NCBI RefSeq assembly: GCF_000968055.1
Contig: NC_022538.1
Coordinates: forward strand, 682,001-746,000
Length of the DNA: 64,000 nt
From: Alteracholeplasma palmae J233
GTDB taxonomy: Bacteria > Bacillota_I > Bacilli_A > Acholeplasmatales > Acholeplasmataceae
Reading direction: 5' to 3'
The notes below the pieces were generated by a model. The model ran no database searches, had not been told where the DNA came from, and saw only the letters and a program-made list of their open reading frames with translations. Shown here piece by piece: positions 44,639 to 56,700 of the stretch. Position numbers and translations under genes: made by a program. How positions within the stretch are numbered: position 1 is the first letter of the stretch; each line of letters starts with the position of its first letter.

Positions 44639-44692
44639 TAGTTTAAAAGGATCTAATTAAATAAAAGAAAAAGCCTATAAATTTGAAAAATC

Positions 44693-44717
44693 GTTCTGAA
44701 ACCCCAGAACTTTTTTT
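44693..44717 (+). terminator. Terminator after the two-component operon
   Basis: GTTCTG (44693-44698) and CAGAAC (44705-44710) form a stem with a 6-nt loop, followed by seven T residues. Confidence 0.85.
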
Positions 44718-44782
44718 ATTATCATTATATATAATTCATACAGACAATAAATAATAAAAATTAATATTATAAGATATATATT

Positions 44783-44816
44783 TGTAATGAACCCAATAAG
44801 TTGAACTTAATAAAAT
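44783..44816 (+). repeat. IS terminal inverted repeat (orfB side)
   Basis: The sequence starts TGTAATGAACCC and ends TAATAAAAT. It is the 34-bp mate of the repeat at 46234-46267. Confidence 0.88.
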
Positions 44817-44831
44817 AATCTAATAATGTAC

Positions 44832-45716
44832 TTAAACTAATGATAAGGATTGTTGTCTATATTGATATGGACTCAATCCTTTTAATTTTGTTGTAATTCT
44901 TTCTACATTGTAATACCTTATATATTTTTCTATAGCCACTGTTAATTCATCTAATGTTTTAAATTCATATTCATGCCCATAAAACATCTCATTTTTTAGA
45001 ATTCCAAAGAAATTTTCTACAATTGAATTATCTAAGCAGTTTCCTTTTCTAGACATACTTTGAATAATGCCTTTTTCAGATAATGATTTTCGATATTGAA
45101 TCATTTGATATTGCCAGCCTTGATCTGAATGGAATATTAATCCATTTAAATTAGAATGCTTTATCTAACATATCTTCTATTTGAGTATAATTAGGAACTT
45201 TAGATATATTATATGATATAACTTCTCTATTATTAAAATCAATGATTGGCGATAAATATAGTTTTTCTGATGCTATATGAAATTCTGATACATCTGTTCC
45301 CCAAACATGATTTAACCCCTGTGTAGTAAAGTCTCTTTGATAATAGGTGGTATGTTTTTCTGTATCAATTTTTTTCACTAATAAATGATTTTTAGCTGTC
45401 TTACTAAGTTCACCTTTATATGACTTATATTTAGCTTTTGGTTTTTTAGCAAATAAACCAAGTTCTTTCATAATACGCTTAACTTTTTTATGATTTACTA
45501 GAATATTTTCATTTTTTAAAGATAATGTGATTCTTCTATAGCCATATCTTGATTTATGATAGTTGAAAATTTCTGTTATTTTATTTTCTAAATCGACATC
45601 TTTTTTTGGAAAATTATAGTTCTTTACGTTATAAAAGTAAGTTGACTTACTAATACAAAAAAACTCTAGCATCATCTTTAATTCATACTTAGACCTTGAT
45701 TCGTGTATGATTTTTA
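44832..45716 (-). pseudogene. IS150-like transposase OrfB, frameshifted
   Basis: This is an rve-type DDE integrase. The -1 frame is open from the slippery site at 45717-45722 through residues such as HESRSKYELK and ISKSTYFYNV to the first Asp in GTDVSEF. Near 45151-45157 the frame hits TAA (DMLDKAF-stop). The sequence continues in another frame as NLNGLIFHSDQGWQYQ (second Asp) and then the catalytic Glu region SIVENFFGILKNE. All three catalytic acids exist but in two frames, a one-base insertion or two-base loss. A functional OrfB would need a second frameshift, so it is treated as a pseudogene. Confidence 0.85.
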
Positions 45717-46208
45717 TTTTTTGTTTTCTTGTTGAACCAAGGCTTTTAATTTTTTTAAGAGATCATTTTCCATTTCAAGACGTTTATTTTTAGCTTCTAA
45801 TTCCCTAATGATTTCATCTTTAGTTTGTTCTTTAATTTCTAAATTAGATTTTGGCTTATCCTTCATTGGTCTACCTCTTTGTTTTGTGATAAGTCCATTA
45901 TATCCTAATTGATCGTATCTTTTACACCATGAGTAAATCAAACCTACATTAGCTCCTATTTTTGTGGCTATAGATGATTTAGATTCACCTTCTAATATTC
46001 TTAGAACTATTTTATATTTAAATTCTTGTGAATATTCTCTATTCTTACCTTTTTCTTTAAAGTAAGAAGAACCATGTGTTCTATACATTCTTAATATTGT
46101 ATCAATAGTCGCACGATTAACGTTATAGTTTAATGCAATTTGCTTTATAGTAATACCTTTTTCAACCATCTGAATAATATTCAATTTATCTTCTAAGTTT
46201 AATTTCAT
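45714..46208 (-). CDS. IS150-like transposase OrfA (DNA-binding subunit)
   Basis: The 164-residue protein has two helix-turn-helix segments (about 15-45, DKLNIIQMVEKGITIKQIAL; about 70-100, KIVLRILEGESKSSIATKIG). A C-terminal leucine-zipper-like coiled coil follows (about 125-160), the usual IS3/IS150 OrfA plan. The frame is intact and ends in a run of Lys codons that forms the frameshift signal for OrfB fusion. Confidence 0.9.
   Translation of the reverse strand: MKLNLEDKLNIIQMVEKGITIKQIALNYNVNRATIDTILRMYRTHGSSYFKEKGKNREYSQEFKYKIVLRILEGESKSSIATKIGANVGLIYSWCKRYDQLGYNGLITKQRGRPMKDKPKSNLEIKEQTKDEIIRELEAKNKRLEMENDLLKKLKALVQQENKK
45717..45722 (-). other. Programmed -1 frameshift site between orfA and orfB
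   Basis: A run of six A (minus strand) directly precedes the orfA stop codon. Slipping back one base there reads on as KIIHESRSKYELK into orfB. This matches the A-run slippery signals used by IS3-family elements to make the OrfAB transposase. Confidence 0.7.
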
Positions 46209-46233
46209 AATAAAAAACCCAATAGCCTTTCCA

Positions 46234-46267
46234 ATTTTATTAGGTCCAACTATTGGGGTTCGTTACA
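46234..46267 (-). repeat. IS terminal inverted repeat (orfA side)
   Basis: Read on the minus strand it starts TGTAACGAACCCC and ends TAATAAAAT. It pairs with 44783-44816. Confidence 0.88.
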
Positions 46268-46395
46268 ATTTTTATATCTTAGACTTTTTTTAAATTTTAA
46301 TCACTTAATACTATGAAAAATAAGAAAAAGAGTTATTAAGTGTATAGAGTGTCTATTACTAATATCTTTAAGTACTAGTATTTTTATTAGGCATA

Positions 46396-47364
46396 GTGCT
46401 CTTAATTTTTTTAGTAGAAAAAACAGCAGCGACTACTCCTAAAATTACAAAAGACTTTATTCAACCATGGGCTATTACTTACTGGGATGAAACAGACTAT
46501 GACAAACACTTTGAAAAATTAAAAGAGCTAGATATTAATGAAATTATTCTACAATGGACTATTGAAACCAAAGGTGATGAACTATCCTATAGACTATATC
46601 CTTCAAGTCTAGAAACTAAAGAAAAGTATGATACTGTTTTATATAAATTTTTAAAACAAGCTAAAAAGAATGATATAAAAGTTTACATAGGGTTAAACAA
46701 TGATCTCTTATGGTGGCAAGATTATCAAAATAATTTAGAGTACTTAAAAGAAAGAAATGAAGTATCTAAGTTAATTATAAAAGAAATCTATGATCTTTAT
46801 TACGAAGAGTTTAAAGAAACAATTAAAGGTTTTTATTCAACCTTTGAAATGTATACTAATAATAGTAATTTTAGTGATAATTGGGCATATATGATAAATG
46901 ATCTTGTATTATATTTTGAAAATAACAACTTAAATTTACCTATCATATTTTCTTTTTTCTTAAGTGAATATGCTGGTGGAAGTAACGAAGATATTTTCAA
47001 TACTTTTGATCTCTTATTTAAAACAATTAAGTTAAGAGAAATAGATATCATTCTTCCGATGGATGGATATATGAATGCAGCTAATAATGCTAAAAAATTT
47101 GAGAAATCTAAACTGTATCTAGATACTATGTATGACTGCTTTATCAAATATCAAAAAGCCCAATTTATCATTAATATAGAAATGTTTTATGAAGACAATG
47201 CCCAATTTAAGGTAGCTAGTTTTAAAAGAATTAAAGAACAATTAAAAAATGCTAATAAATATAATAAGGAGGAAATAGTTAGTTTTTCCGTATCGCATCA
47301 TATAATTATTGAAGGTAATCAGCACATATATGCAGATTATAAGCGATATGTATCTAAAAAATAG
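46396..47364 (+). CDS. DUF4434-like TIM-barrel protein, possibly with a damaged N-terminus
   Basis: 322 residues from a GTG start. The body resembles DUF4434, a glycoside-hydrolase-like (beta/alpha)8 barrel: QPWAITYWDETDYDKHFEKL at the start, GFYSTFEMYTN, and DIILPMDGYMN near residue 220. The activity is unknown. The N-terminal region is odd. The frame opens in mid-hydrophobic stretch (VLVFLLGIVLLIFLVEKT when read back to 46372) with no basic start. An ATG at 46313 (MKNKKKSY, then stop) in another frame looks like the missing signal-peptide start. The gene lies 128 bp from the IS end, so its promoter or N-terminus may be disrupted. Confidence 0.65.
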   Translation: MLLIFLVEKTAATTPKITKDFIQPWAITYWDETDYDKHFEKLKELDINEIILQWTIETKGDELSYRLYPSSLETKEKYDTVLYKFLKQAKKNDIKVYIGLNNDLLWWQDYQNNLEYLKERNEVSKLIIKEIYDLYYEEFKETIKGFYSTFEMYTNNSNFSDNWAYMINDLVLYFENNNLNLPIIFSFFLSEYAGGSNEDIFNTFDLLFKTIKLREIDIILPMDGYMNAANNAKKFEKSKLYLDTMYDCFIKYQKAQFIINIEMFYEDNAQFKVASFKRIKEQLKNANKYNKEEIVSFSVSHHIIIEGNQHIYADYKRYVSKK

Positions 47365-47462
47365 TTTTTGACTGACAAAATAGTTATTTTATAAAAAAGA
47401 ACTAATTTTACACCTTTTTATGTAAAAAACAAGTTAAATATGTGAAAAAGTTATGAAAAAGG

Positions 47463-47490
47463 TTGCAAACGTTACGAATTAGTCTATAAT
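47463..47490 (+). promoter_or_regulatory. Promoter with overlapping cre-like site
   Basis: TTGCAA (47463-47468) and a perfect TATAAT (47485-47490) are 16 bp apart. TTGCAAACGTTACGA (47463-47477) is close to the cre consensus. Transcription would start near 47497, about 230 bp before the giant gene. Confidence 0.55.
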
Positions 47491-47496
47491 TAAGAT

Positions 47497-47645
47497 GAAT
47501 ATTAGATAATCTTGATACAGATATCTATATATTTTTCTTAATTATAATTTTTATAAAATGCCAACTAATGTCAGTCATGATAAAAGATATATTTTAATTA
47601 TTAAATATACTGCCATTCATGAAAAAGACAAATTTGTCTTTTTTT
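47497..47645 (+). ncRNA. Candidate leader RNA or small RNA upstream of the giant surface-protein gene
   Basis: Between the promoter at 47463 and the gene at 47728 lies an intrinsic terminator: AAAAAGACA (47622-47630), AATT loop, TGTCTTTTT (47635-47643). The ~150-nt RNA contains two TGYCAKTCATGA motifs 42 bp apart (47569 and 47611), whose self-complementary TCATGA parts could pair with each other. They would enclose an A-T hairpin (47588-47610). It could be an attenuator controlling the giant gene or an independent small RNA. No known riboswitch class is recognised. Confidence 0.45.
47622..47645 (+). terminator. Intrinsic terminator in the leader of the giant gene
   Basis: A 9-bp perfect stem with a 4-nt loop ends in seven T residues, 83 bp before the TTG start of the giant gene. 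Confidence 0.8.
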
Positions 47646-47727
47646 GTTTATATAACTAAATAATACAAAAAAGAACAATTAATTTACTAGACAAAAAAAG
47701 ATTGTTTAGCACGATGGAGGGGTCATA

Positions 47728-50700
47728 TTGAAACGTCGAGTTATAAGTAGATTAATAGTATTAATATTAGCCTTTACTTTAGTGTATGGCTTTTTAACTT
47801 TATATAAAGGATATACAGAAGAAAGATATATATCAGGAGAACTTTTAGATGCACAAACAGGCGGTTACTTTGGTGGTAATGGTGATATAAGTAACCCATA
47901 TATTATAAGTAAAAAAGCAGATATGGAATATTTATCTACAAGTGTTGCTAGTGGTAACACTTATAAGGATAAGTATTTTAGTGTTGTAGCAAGTGTTGGT
48001 AGTTTGAATTTAGGAAACTTTAGTCCAATAGGAACCACAGCAGCACCATTTAACGGATCATTTGATGGAAATCATGTAGAATTTAAACTTGATGTTAAAA
48101 CAGAGAAAGAATATCAAGGTCTTTTTGGTGTAGTAGGATACGGAACAATCAAGAATTTGAGTGTAAAAGGAAGTATCACAGCAGCAAGTCATGTGGGAGC
48201 AGTTGTAGGATTACTACAAAATGCAGGGACAGTAGAAAATGTATATAATCTAGCAAACATAGAGGGAGTTAATTATGTAGGTGGGTTAGTAGGAAGAGTG
48301 ATTAGAGGAACAGTAAAAAGTGGATACAATACAGGAAATATCACAGCAACAGGCTCACACGCAGGTGGTGTAGTAGGATATTTAGGAAATGGCAGCAATA
48401 ATAGTGCATTGGTTGTGATAAGAGATGTATACAATAGAGGAGAAATCTTAGCACATATGTATGCAGGGGGGATAGTGGGATATGCAGAACATACGAATCA
48501 AATAGTTAATGCATATAACGCAGGATTAGTATCTGCAAACTCAGGAGCTAACGGAATCACATATGAGTCAAATACACTAAGAACAATTAGAAGTAATGTA
48601 TATTATGATATTTCAATATTAGTTAGTTATGATCAAAAAAGAGCGGTAAAACCACAAATACTTGGGAATGACTATGGTAAAACAAGTGATTTCTTATTAG
48701 GAGAAAACACAAAATTATCTACTGATAATTGGCACTTTGAAAAGCAAAATGGCGATTATGCATATTATCCACAACTAAAAGTATTCGCAGAAAACAATAA
48801 TAAAGAAATTAAGAATGACTCATTAAGATCAGTTGAGTATTTTGTTGGGAATGGATTAGGAACAAAAGAGATGCCATTCTTAATTAAAAATGCAGAAGAT
48901 ATGTACAAATTATCAGAAGATGTATTAAAAGGAAATAGTTACTTAAATTTCTATTTTAAGGTTGATGATAAAATAGAACAAATAGAATTAGGCAATTTTA
49001 ATGCAATAGGGACAAGTGCAAAACCATTCCAAGGAATATTTGATGGAAATGGAGTGAATTTTGTATTAGAAATTAATAAAACAGCAGAAGATTACCAAGG
49101 ATTATTCGGATATATAACAACAGGAGCAGTTTTAGAAAACTTCTCTATTTCTGGTAGTATCACAGGGAAAAGTAATGTAGGATCAGCAGTAGGTAGAGTA
49201 GTTAGAGGTATAGTAAGAAATATATATAACGAAGCAACAGTAACAGCAATCGGAAGTTACGCAGGTGGAATAGCGGGATTCATAGGAAATGGAGAATCTA
49301 ATAATAGTTTAGTAGTGATAACTAATACCTATAATAGAGGGGAAATTTTAGCAAAAGCATATGCAGGAGGAATTGTAGGGTATGCAGAGCATACAAATCA
49401 AATTACAAATGCATATAATGCAGGATTAGTATCTGCAGACTCTACAGCTAGTGGAGTAGCATTTGAGTCAAACACATTAAGAACAAATAGAACAAACACA
49501 TATTATGATATAACTGTAACAGCTAATTATGCACAAAAAAACCTAGTAAAACCATCACCAGAACCAAGTACACAAGGTATCAATAGTGGAATATTCTTTA
49601 AAAACATGTCAAATAGATTAGGTAGTGGTTTCGATTTTAAAGAAATGGGACAAGGATATGCATATTATCCACAATTGAGTTATTTTTCAAAAAATAGCAA
49701 TCCAAAAATAGCTGAAAAATCACTAGAATCAGTAAAAGTAAACATAGGTGATGGATTAGGAACAGAGGATCTACCATTTATTATCAAAAACGTTGAAGAA
49801 TTAATAGATTTAAGAACAAAAGTATCAAATGGAAACACATACAAAGGATTTTATTTTAAAATAGCAGATGAAGTAAAAGAAATGGAATTGGGAAATTGGG
49901 AAGCAATAGGAACCACAGCAGCACCATTTAACGGATCATTTGATGGAAATCATGTAGAATTTAAACTTGATGTTAAAACAGAGAAAGAATATCAAGGTCT
50001 TTTTGGTGTAGTAGGATACGGAACAATCAAGAATTTGAGTGTAAAAGGAAGTATCACAGCAGCAAGTCATGTGGGAGCAGTTGTAGGATTACTACAAAAT
50101 GCAGGGACAGTAGAAAATGTATATAATCTAGCAAACATAGAGGGAGTTAATTATGTAGGTGGGTTAGTAGGAAGAGTGATTAGAGGAACAGTAAAAAGTG
50201 GATACAATACAGGAAATATCACAGCAACAGGCTCACACGCAGGTGGTGTAGTAGGATATTTAGGAAATGGCAGCAATAATAGTGCATTGGTTGTGATAAG
50301 AGATGTATACAATAGAGGAGAAATCTTAGCACATATGTATGCAGGGGGGATAGTGGGATATGCAGAACATACGAATCAAATAGTTAATGCATATAACGCA
50401 GGATTAGTATCTGCAAACTCAGGAGCTAACGGAATCACATATGAGTCAAATACACTAAGAACAATTAGAAGTAATGTATATTATGATGTATCTTTATATG
50501 CATCATATACTAAAAAAAGAAATAATATACCTGATATTACACTTGGTGGAAATAGACTTGATAAAACAACCTTCTTTGAAGATTCAATGGTATCTAAAGG
50601 TTTTAGTTCAACAACTTGGTTCTTTAAGGCAATTGAAGGAAATTATGCATACTACCCACAATTAAGAGTATTCTCAGAAAGTGAAAACGAAAGAATTGTT

Positions 50701-53700
50701 GGTGATTCCATTCAATCAGTTATTACAAATCCATTTATGGGTGATGGGACAGAGGCAAGTCCATATATCATTAGAAATGCAAAAGACATGGAAATACTTG
50801 CTAATTCAATTAATGAAGAATTTGATGCCCTAGATACATACTATTTAGTTTCATCAACTGTTTATGATATTGATCTAAATACTGTTGATTATAAACCAAT
50901 AGGTTCTAAAGAAACACCATTTAAAGGACACTTTGATGGTAATTATGCAAACTTTAATTTAGATCTTATAGGAGACAATTATCAAGGCTTATTTGGTTAT
51001 ATCTCAAAAGATGCCACAATTAAAAACTTATCAACCTCAGGTAATCTTGAAGGTAAAGATTATGTTGGTTCCATTGTTGCATATAATGAAGGAATAGTAG
51101 AAAACGTATATTCAAGAACAAATGTAAAAGGTAATAATTACGTATCAGGCCTAATAGGATTAAACTTAGGTTTTTTAAACATGGCTTATAATACAGGAGA
51201 AATTAATGGTACTGGTGATTATGTAGGTGGTTTAGTAGGATTTAACAAGGGATTGGTATCAAATGGCTTTAACGGTTCTAGAATTCGTGGTAATAAGCAT
51301 TTGGGAGCCATCATTGGATATAACGATAATGGTGAGATAACCAGTCTTTATTATGATGAAACAATCATTAAATTTGATGATATTGAAAATATTAATAAAC
51401 CTATTAGAGGCATCTCTAATATAGATGATACTCATAATATTAATGGTCTTTTAAAAGAAGAAATACATGGCTTAAATATTATTGGTAAATCAGAAAATCA
51501 ATTAGATTTTGATGATCAATTATGGACTTTAACTGATGTTAAAGGATTATATGATTACTATCCACAAATTAAAGCTTTTGCTTCTCATGCATCAGCTAAA
51601 ATAAAGGAAAATTCAATCATCTCAGCAAGAACAATTAGATTTGCTGCTGGTAACGGAACTAAAAAGAATCCATACATTATTCGTGATGAAAATGACATGA
51701 AGGCTTTATCTGATGTTACACGAGATAATGATCCATTAACTGGATTATATTTCAAAGTGATGGATGGCGTAGAAGTACTTGACTTAACACCAACTGAATT
51801 AGGGTTTGCACCTATTGGACCAAATGCAAGCCGTCAATTTAAAGGCGGGTTCGATGGAAATAATACAACTATTATTTTAAATATCAATCAGTCAGGAACT
51901 GACTATAGAGGATTATTTGGTTATTTAGGAGTTAATTCTGAAATAACTAATATTAGACTTGAAGGTAATATAGTTGCTAGAAATAGAATTGGTGCACTTG
52001 CTGGTGAAGCATCTGGTGCTATTATAGAAAACATCTATAATAACATTACAGTCACAGGCGGTCAATATACAAGTGGATTGATTGGATATATTAGTGATAC
52101 AAAGATAATAAATTCATATAATATGGCAAATATAACATCAAGTTCAAGAGATGTCGGTGGAATAGTTGGCTTAGGTCAAAGATCAAGTATTATTAATAGC
52201 TTTAACTATGGTAATATCCAGGGAACACAAGTAATTGGTGGAATCATTGGATATGCTAATGGTAATATGACACTTGAAAATGTCTATAACAGAGGAAGCA
52301 TTAGAGCAACAGTTACAAGTGGCGATAGTTGGACCGGAGGTATTATAGGGGCATCGTATACAAATTCTACCCTTATAAACAGCTATAGTGCAGGTTCCGT
52401 GATAACTAGAACTAATAATAGAATTGGTGGAATTATTGGTGGAGTTTCAGGTACTACTTATGAAGAAAACAGCTATTATGACAGCACCATTATTGAAGCA
52501 GATTTATTGGCAAAAGGATATTATGCACCAACTAAAGCAATTTTTAATAAAGAAAATCAAGACACTGTAAGACCAGTAGAAAAAAATGAATTAACTAATA
52601 CTCAATTATTAGATGAATCTATTTTTGAGTACGTAAAAGCTAAAAAAGAACGTGTATACTATCCACAATTAAGAATTTTTAGTAATAGTAAAAACGAACA
52701 AGTCAAAAAAGATTCATTACAATCTGTTGAGTCATATATATTTGTAGGTGATGGAACAGAGTTAGCACCATACATCATCGTAAATAAATACGATATGGAA
52801 ACATTATCAAACTTAGTTAACTCAGGAATCACATTTAAAGATAACTACTTTAAAGTTAAAGAAAATGTAGAGTCAATGGACTTAACATTTGGCATTGACT
52901 TTAATCCAATCGGATCTAAACAAAATCCATTTGAAGGAAACTTTGATGGTAAATATACAAGATTCAATGTTGATATAAAATCTGGTGATTACACAGGTTT
53001 ATTTGGTTATACCTCAGAAAACGCAAGCATTAAGAACTTATCAGTATCTGGTAAGATAAAAGGAAACAATTATACTGGATCAGTTGTTGGCTACAACGAA
53101 GGTAAATTAACTAATGTTTATAGTATTGCAAGTGTCGAAGGTAGTGACTACACAGCAGGTATTGCAGGATATAATAGTGGAGATATTAACTCAGTTTATC
53201 ATATAGGAGATTTACTTGGAGCTAATTATGTAGGTGGTATTGTTGGATACAATAATGGTTTTGTCAAAGATGCCTATGTTTCATCAACTATATTTGGTAA
53301 AGATAATGTTGGTGGTATCATTGGATTTAATGATACTGGAATTGTTGATTATGTTTATTACAATGAATCTAAGGTAGATGTATCTAACTTAAATGCATAT
53401 AAAAAACCAATTTATGCAGTTTCTAATGCAGAAAACTTAGAAAATGTTAAAGGTGTAACAACTAATGACCTATATTCTAAACAAGTAACATTTAGTGATG
53501 AAAAGAACTGGTTAAAAGAAACATCATCAGGATTTTATGCATATTATCCACAATTAATCGGATTTACAACAAATAAAAATTACGCTGTGATTCTAACAAA
53601 TTCTAAAGAGAGTGTGACAGTATCTAGATTTAACGAAGGTAGCGGAACAGAAACTGATCCATATATAATTAGAACAGAATATGATATGGAAGCAGTCTCA

Positions 53701-56700
53701 CAAATGACCCAAGCTGGATACACTCTAGAAGGTATCTTCTTTAAGGTTGCAGAAGATGTAGAACTTATTGATTTAACTAATTTAAAAACATTATATATAC
53801 CAATTGGAAATTTAAGTAAACCATTCCAAGGAAGTTTTGAAGGAACACATACAAGATTTATTTTAAGTATTGAAAGAACAAATGCTGAATACCAAGGTTT
53901 ATTTGGTGTTATCGGAACAAAAGGTATAGTTAATGCAGTTTCAACAGAAGGAAAAGTATCTGCCAAGAATTTTGCTGGTGGTATTGCAGGTAGAAACTAC
54001 GGATTGATTACTAATAGTTATAATCTAGCAGATATCTATACAACAAGCAATTATGCTGGTGGTATCGTTGGATATCATGAAGGTACTTTAAATAATACTT
54101 ATAATACTGGAACAATACATACTGATTATAGATATGCAGGTGGTATTGCTGGTGCTTCAAATAAAAACTCTGAAATTACAAATAGTTATAATACAGGTAA
54201 TATATCTTCTAAAGATCATTATGTAGGAGGTATTATCGGGTATGCTTATGGAAATATAAAAAATACTTATAGTAGTGGACTAGTAACAGGCTATAGTTTA
54301 GGCGGAGTAGCTGGTGTTATTAATGGTGGTAATATAGAAAACAGTTACTATATTTTAGAAACTATGGTTGAATCATCTATAACTAATAAACCAACTAAAG
54401 CAGTTGGAAACCAAAATGATACAGAAACAGTTAAAGGTATTTATAAGAATCAATTAACGGGTGATGAATTATTTGGTATTACATTAGACATGAATGTATT
54501 CATTCTTCGTCAAAGTGACCTACTAGATGCTTATTATCCACAATTAAAAGTATTTACTGAAAGTAATATAGAAAAAATAAAAGAAGATTCATTAACATCA
54601 GTTCACAACAAACTCTTCTATGGTGAAGGAACTGAAAACTTACCATACAAAGTTTATAGTGCATATGATTTACGTGCCTTAGGAATTGCAGTTAAACAAG
54701 ATTTTAATACAAATGAGGTTTGGTTTAAAGTAGTAGAAAAACAAAACTTAGACTTAGAATTAATTAGAAAAAACTACGTTCCAATCGGAACTAAAAACAA
54801 CCCATTTGATGGTAACTTTGATGGCAATTCAACAGAAATTACTGTGAATATTGATTCAAGTGAGGATTACCAAGGATTATTTGGCTTTACAAGCCCAAAT
54901 GCTATCTTAAAAAACTTTACTTTAAAAGGTGAAGTAAAAGGAAATAATTATGTTGGGGGGCTTGTTGGGTATAACCAAGCTACTCTGGAAAACATCATAT
55001 CAACAGTTGATGTCATAGGAAATAATTATGTTGGTGGTATGAGTGGCTACAATAAAGCTAACGTATCAAATATTGCTGTTAAATCAAATATTGTAGGTAG
55101 CCAATATGTAGGTGGATTATTTGGTATAGCAGAAGATACAAATATTGAATTAAGTTATTTCATGGGAACAATTAATGCTTCATCAAATTATGTTGGTGGT
55201 TTAGTTTCTCATGCAATAAATACTGAAATCAAAAACTCATTTGCCTACGGAAAAATTGAATCTAGTGGCTCATATACAGGTGGACTTGTAGGTAAATTAG
55301 AACAAGGATCTATCCTTAACAGTTATGCTCAAATAGATATCACATCTAATGGAAAAACAGTAGGTGGTATTGTTGGTTATAACTCAGGTTCTATATCAAA
55401 TGTATTTTATAGTGGAAGATTAAAAGCACAAGATATCTTAGGTGGCATTGCAGGTATTTCAATTGGAAGTATTGAAAAAGCATACTATAACCAAACAGAA
55501 CTTGATTTCATGAGAAATGTTAAGGGATATAAAGTGCCTAAAACTGCTATTTATAATACAACTGATACAGAAGATGTGGCTAGTCGTAAATTAGAAGGTA
55601 TGACTGGTAAATACGCAATTGGTATGACTGTGGAACAAATGGATTTAGATCCACAATTATATTTTGTTAAAGAAGGGTACGATTTTACATCATACTTCCC
55701 AGAATTAAAAGTATTTAAGAATCATACAAATGAAGTATTTAAAGAAGACTCACTTGTATCTATTACATATAACAAGATTAAAGGTAAAGGAACAGTTAAC
55801 GATCCATATATCATTTATGATGGTTATGATATGATGATTATTTATCAGTATGTTGCAAATGAAATTGTCTTTACAAACAAGTACTTTAAAGTAGCAGATG
55901 GTGTTAAAACAATTGATTTAACATTAGAAGATATTGACTATGCACCAATTGGAACAAATGAATTTGCCTTTGATGCAAACTTCAATGGTAATGGAGCAAA
56001 CTTCATTATTAAATTAAATGATATCACACAAGATTATCGTGGTATATTCCATACCTTAGGTAAAAACGCAGTTGTATCTAACTTATCAGTTTCAGGAACT
56101 ATTTCTGGAAAGAGTTATGTTGGATCAGTTGCCGGAAGAAACTTAGGTAAAATAGAAAACGTATCATCATCAGTTAAAATCTATAGTTCAGATGGTAATG
56201 ATATTGGTGGTATTGTTGGTTATAACGAAGGTATTATCATTAATGCAACAAATAACGAATATATTGAATCAAATGGTACATACACAGGTGGTATCGCAGG
56301 ACAAAACAGTGGAACAATAAGCCAGTCATTTAACAAAGGACGTATTGTAGCATACAGTAACGTTGGTGGTATTACAGGAAAAAATATAGGTACTATAACA
56401 AATACGCATAACTCAGCAACCATTAATGGAGAAACTGTAGTCGGTGGTATTGCAGGTGAAACTAACGGTTCAATTACATTTAGTTATAACTCTGGAAATA
56501 TTACTGCACAAGAATCTATCATTGGTGGTATTGCAGGAATCATTAAAAACACTACAGGGAATGCAAGTGTGAATGATGTTTATAACTCAGGTATAATTAC
56601 ATCAAATGGTAAAGATATTTCACAAGCAGGTGGAATTGTTGGTAACTTTGATGGCGGTAATATTTATGATGCATATCATTTTGGTAGTGTTTATGCAAAT

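Larger units (their letters stand above)
44783..46267 (-). mobile_element. IS3-family (IS150-like) insertion sequence, 1485 bp
   Basis: Terminal inverted repeats of 34 bp (44783-44816 and 46234-46267; 28 of 34 positions match) begin TG and end CA, as in the IS3 family. The flanking trinucleotide ATT occurs on both sides (44780-44782 and 46268-46270), a 3-bp target duplication. Two transposase frames lie on the minus strand. The downstream one is interrupted, so the copy is probably inactive on its own. It sits between the two-component operon and the DUF4434 gene. Confidence 0.92.
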
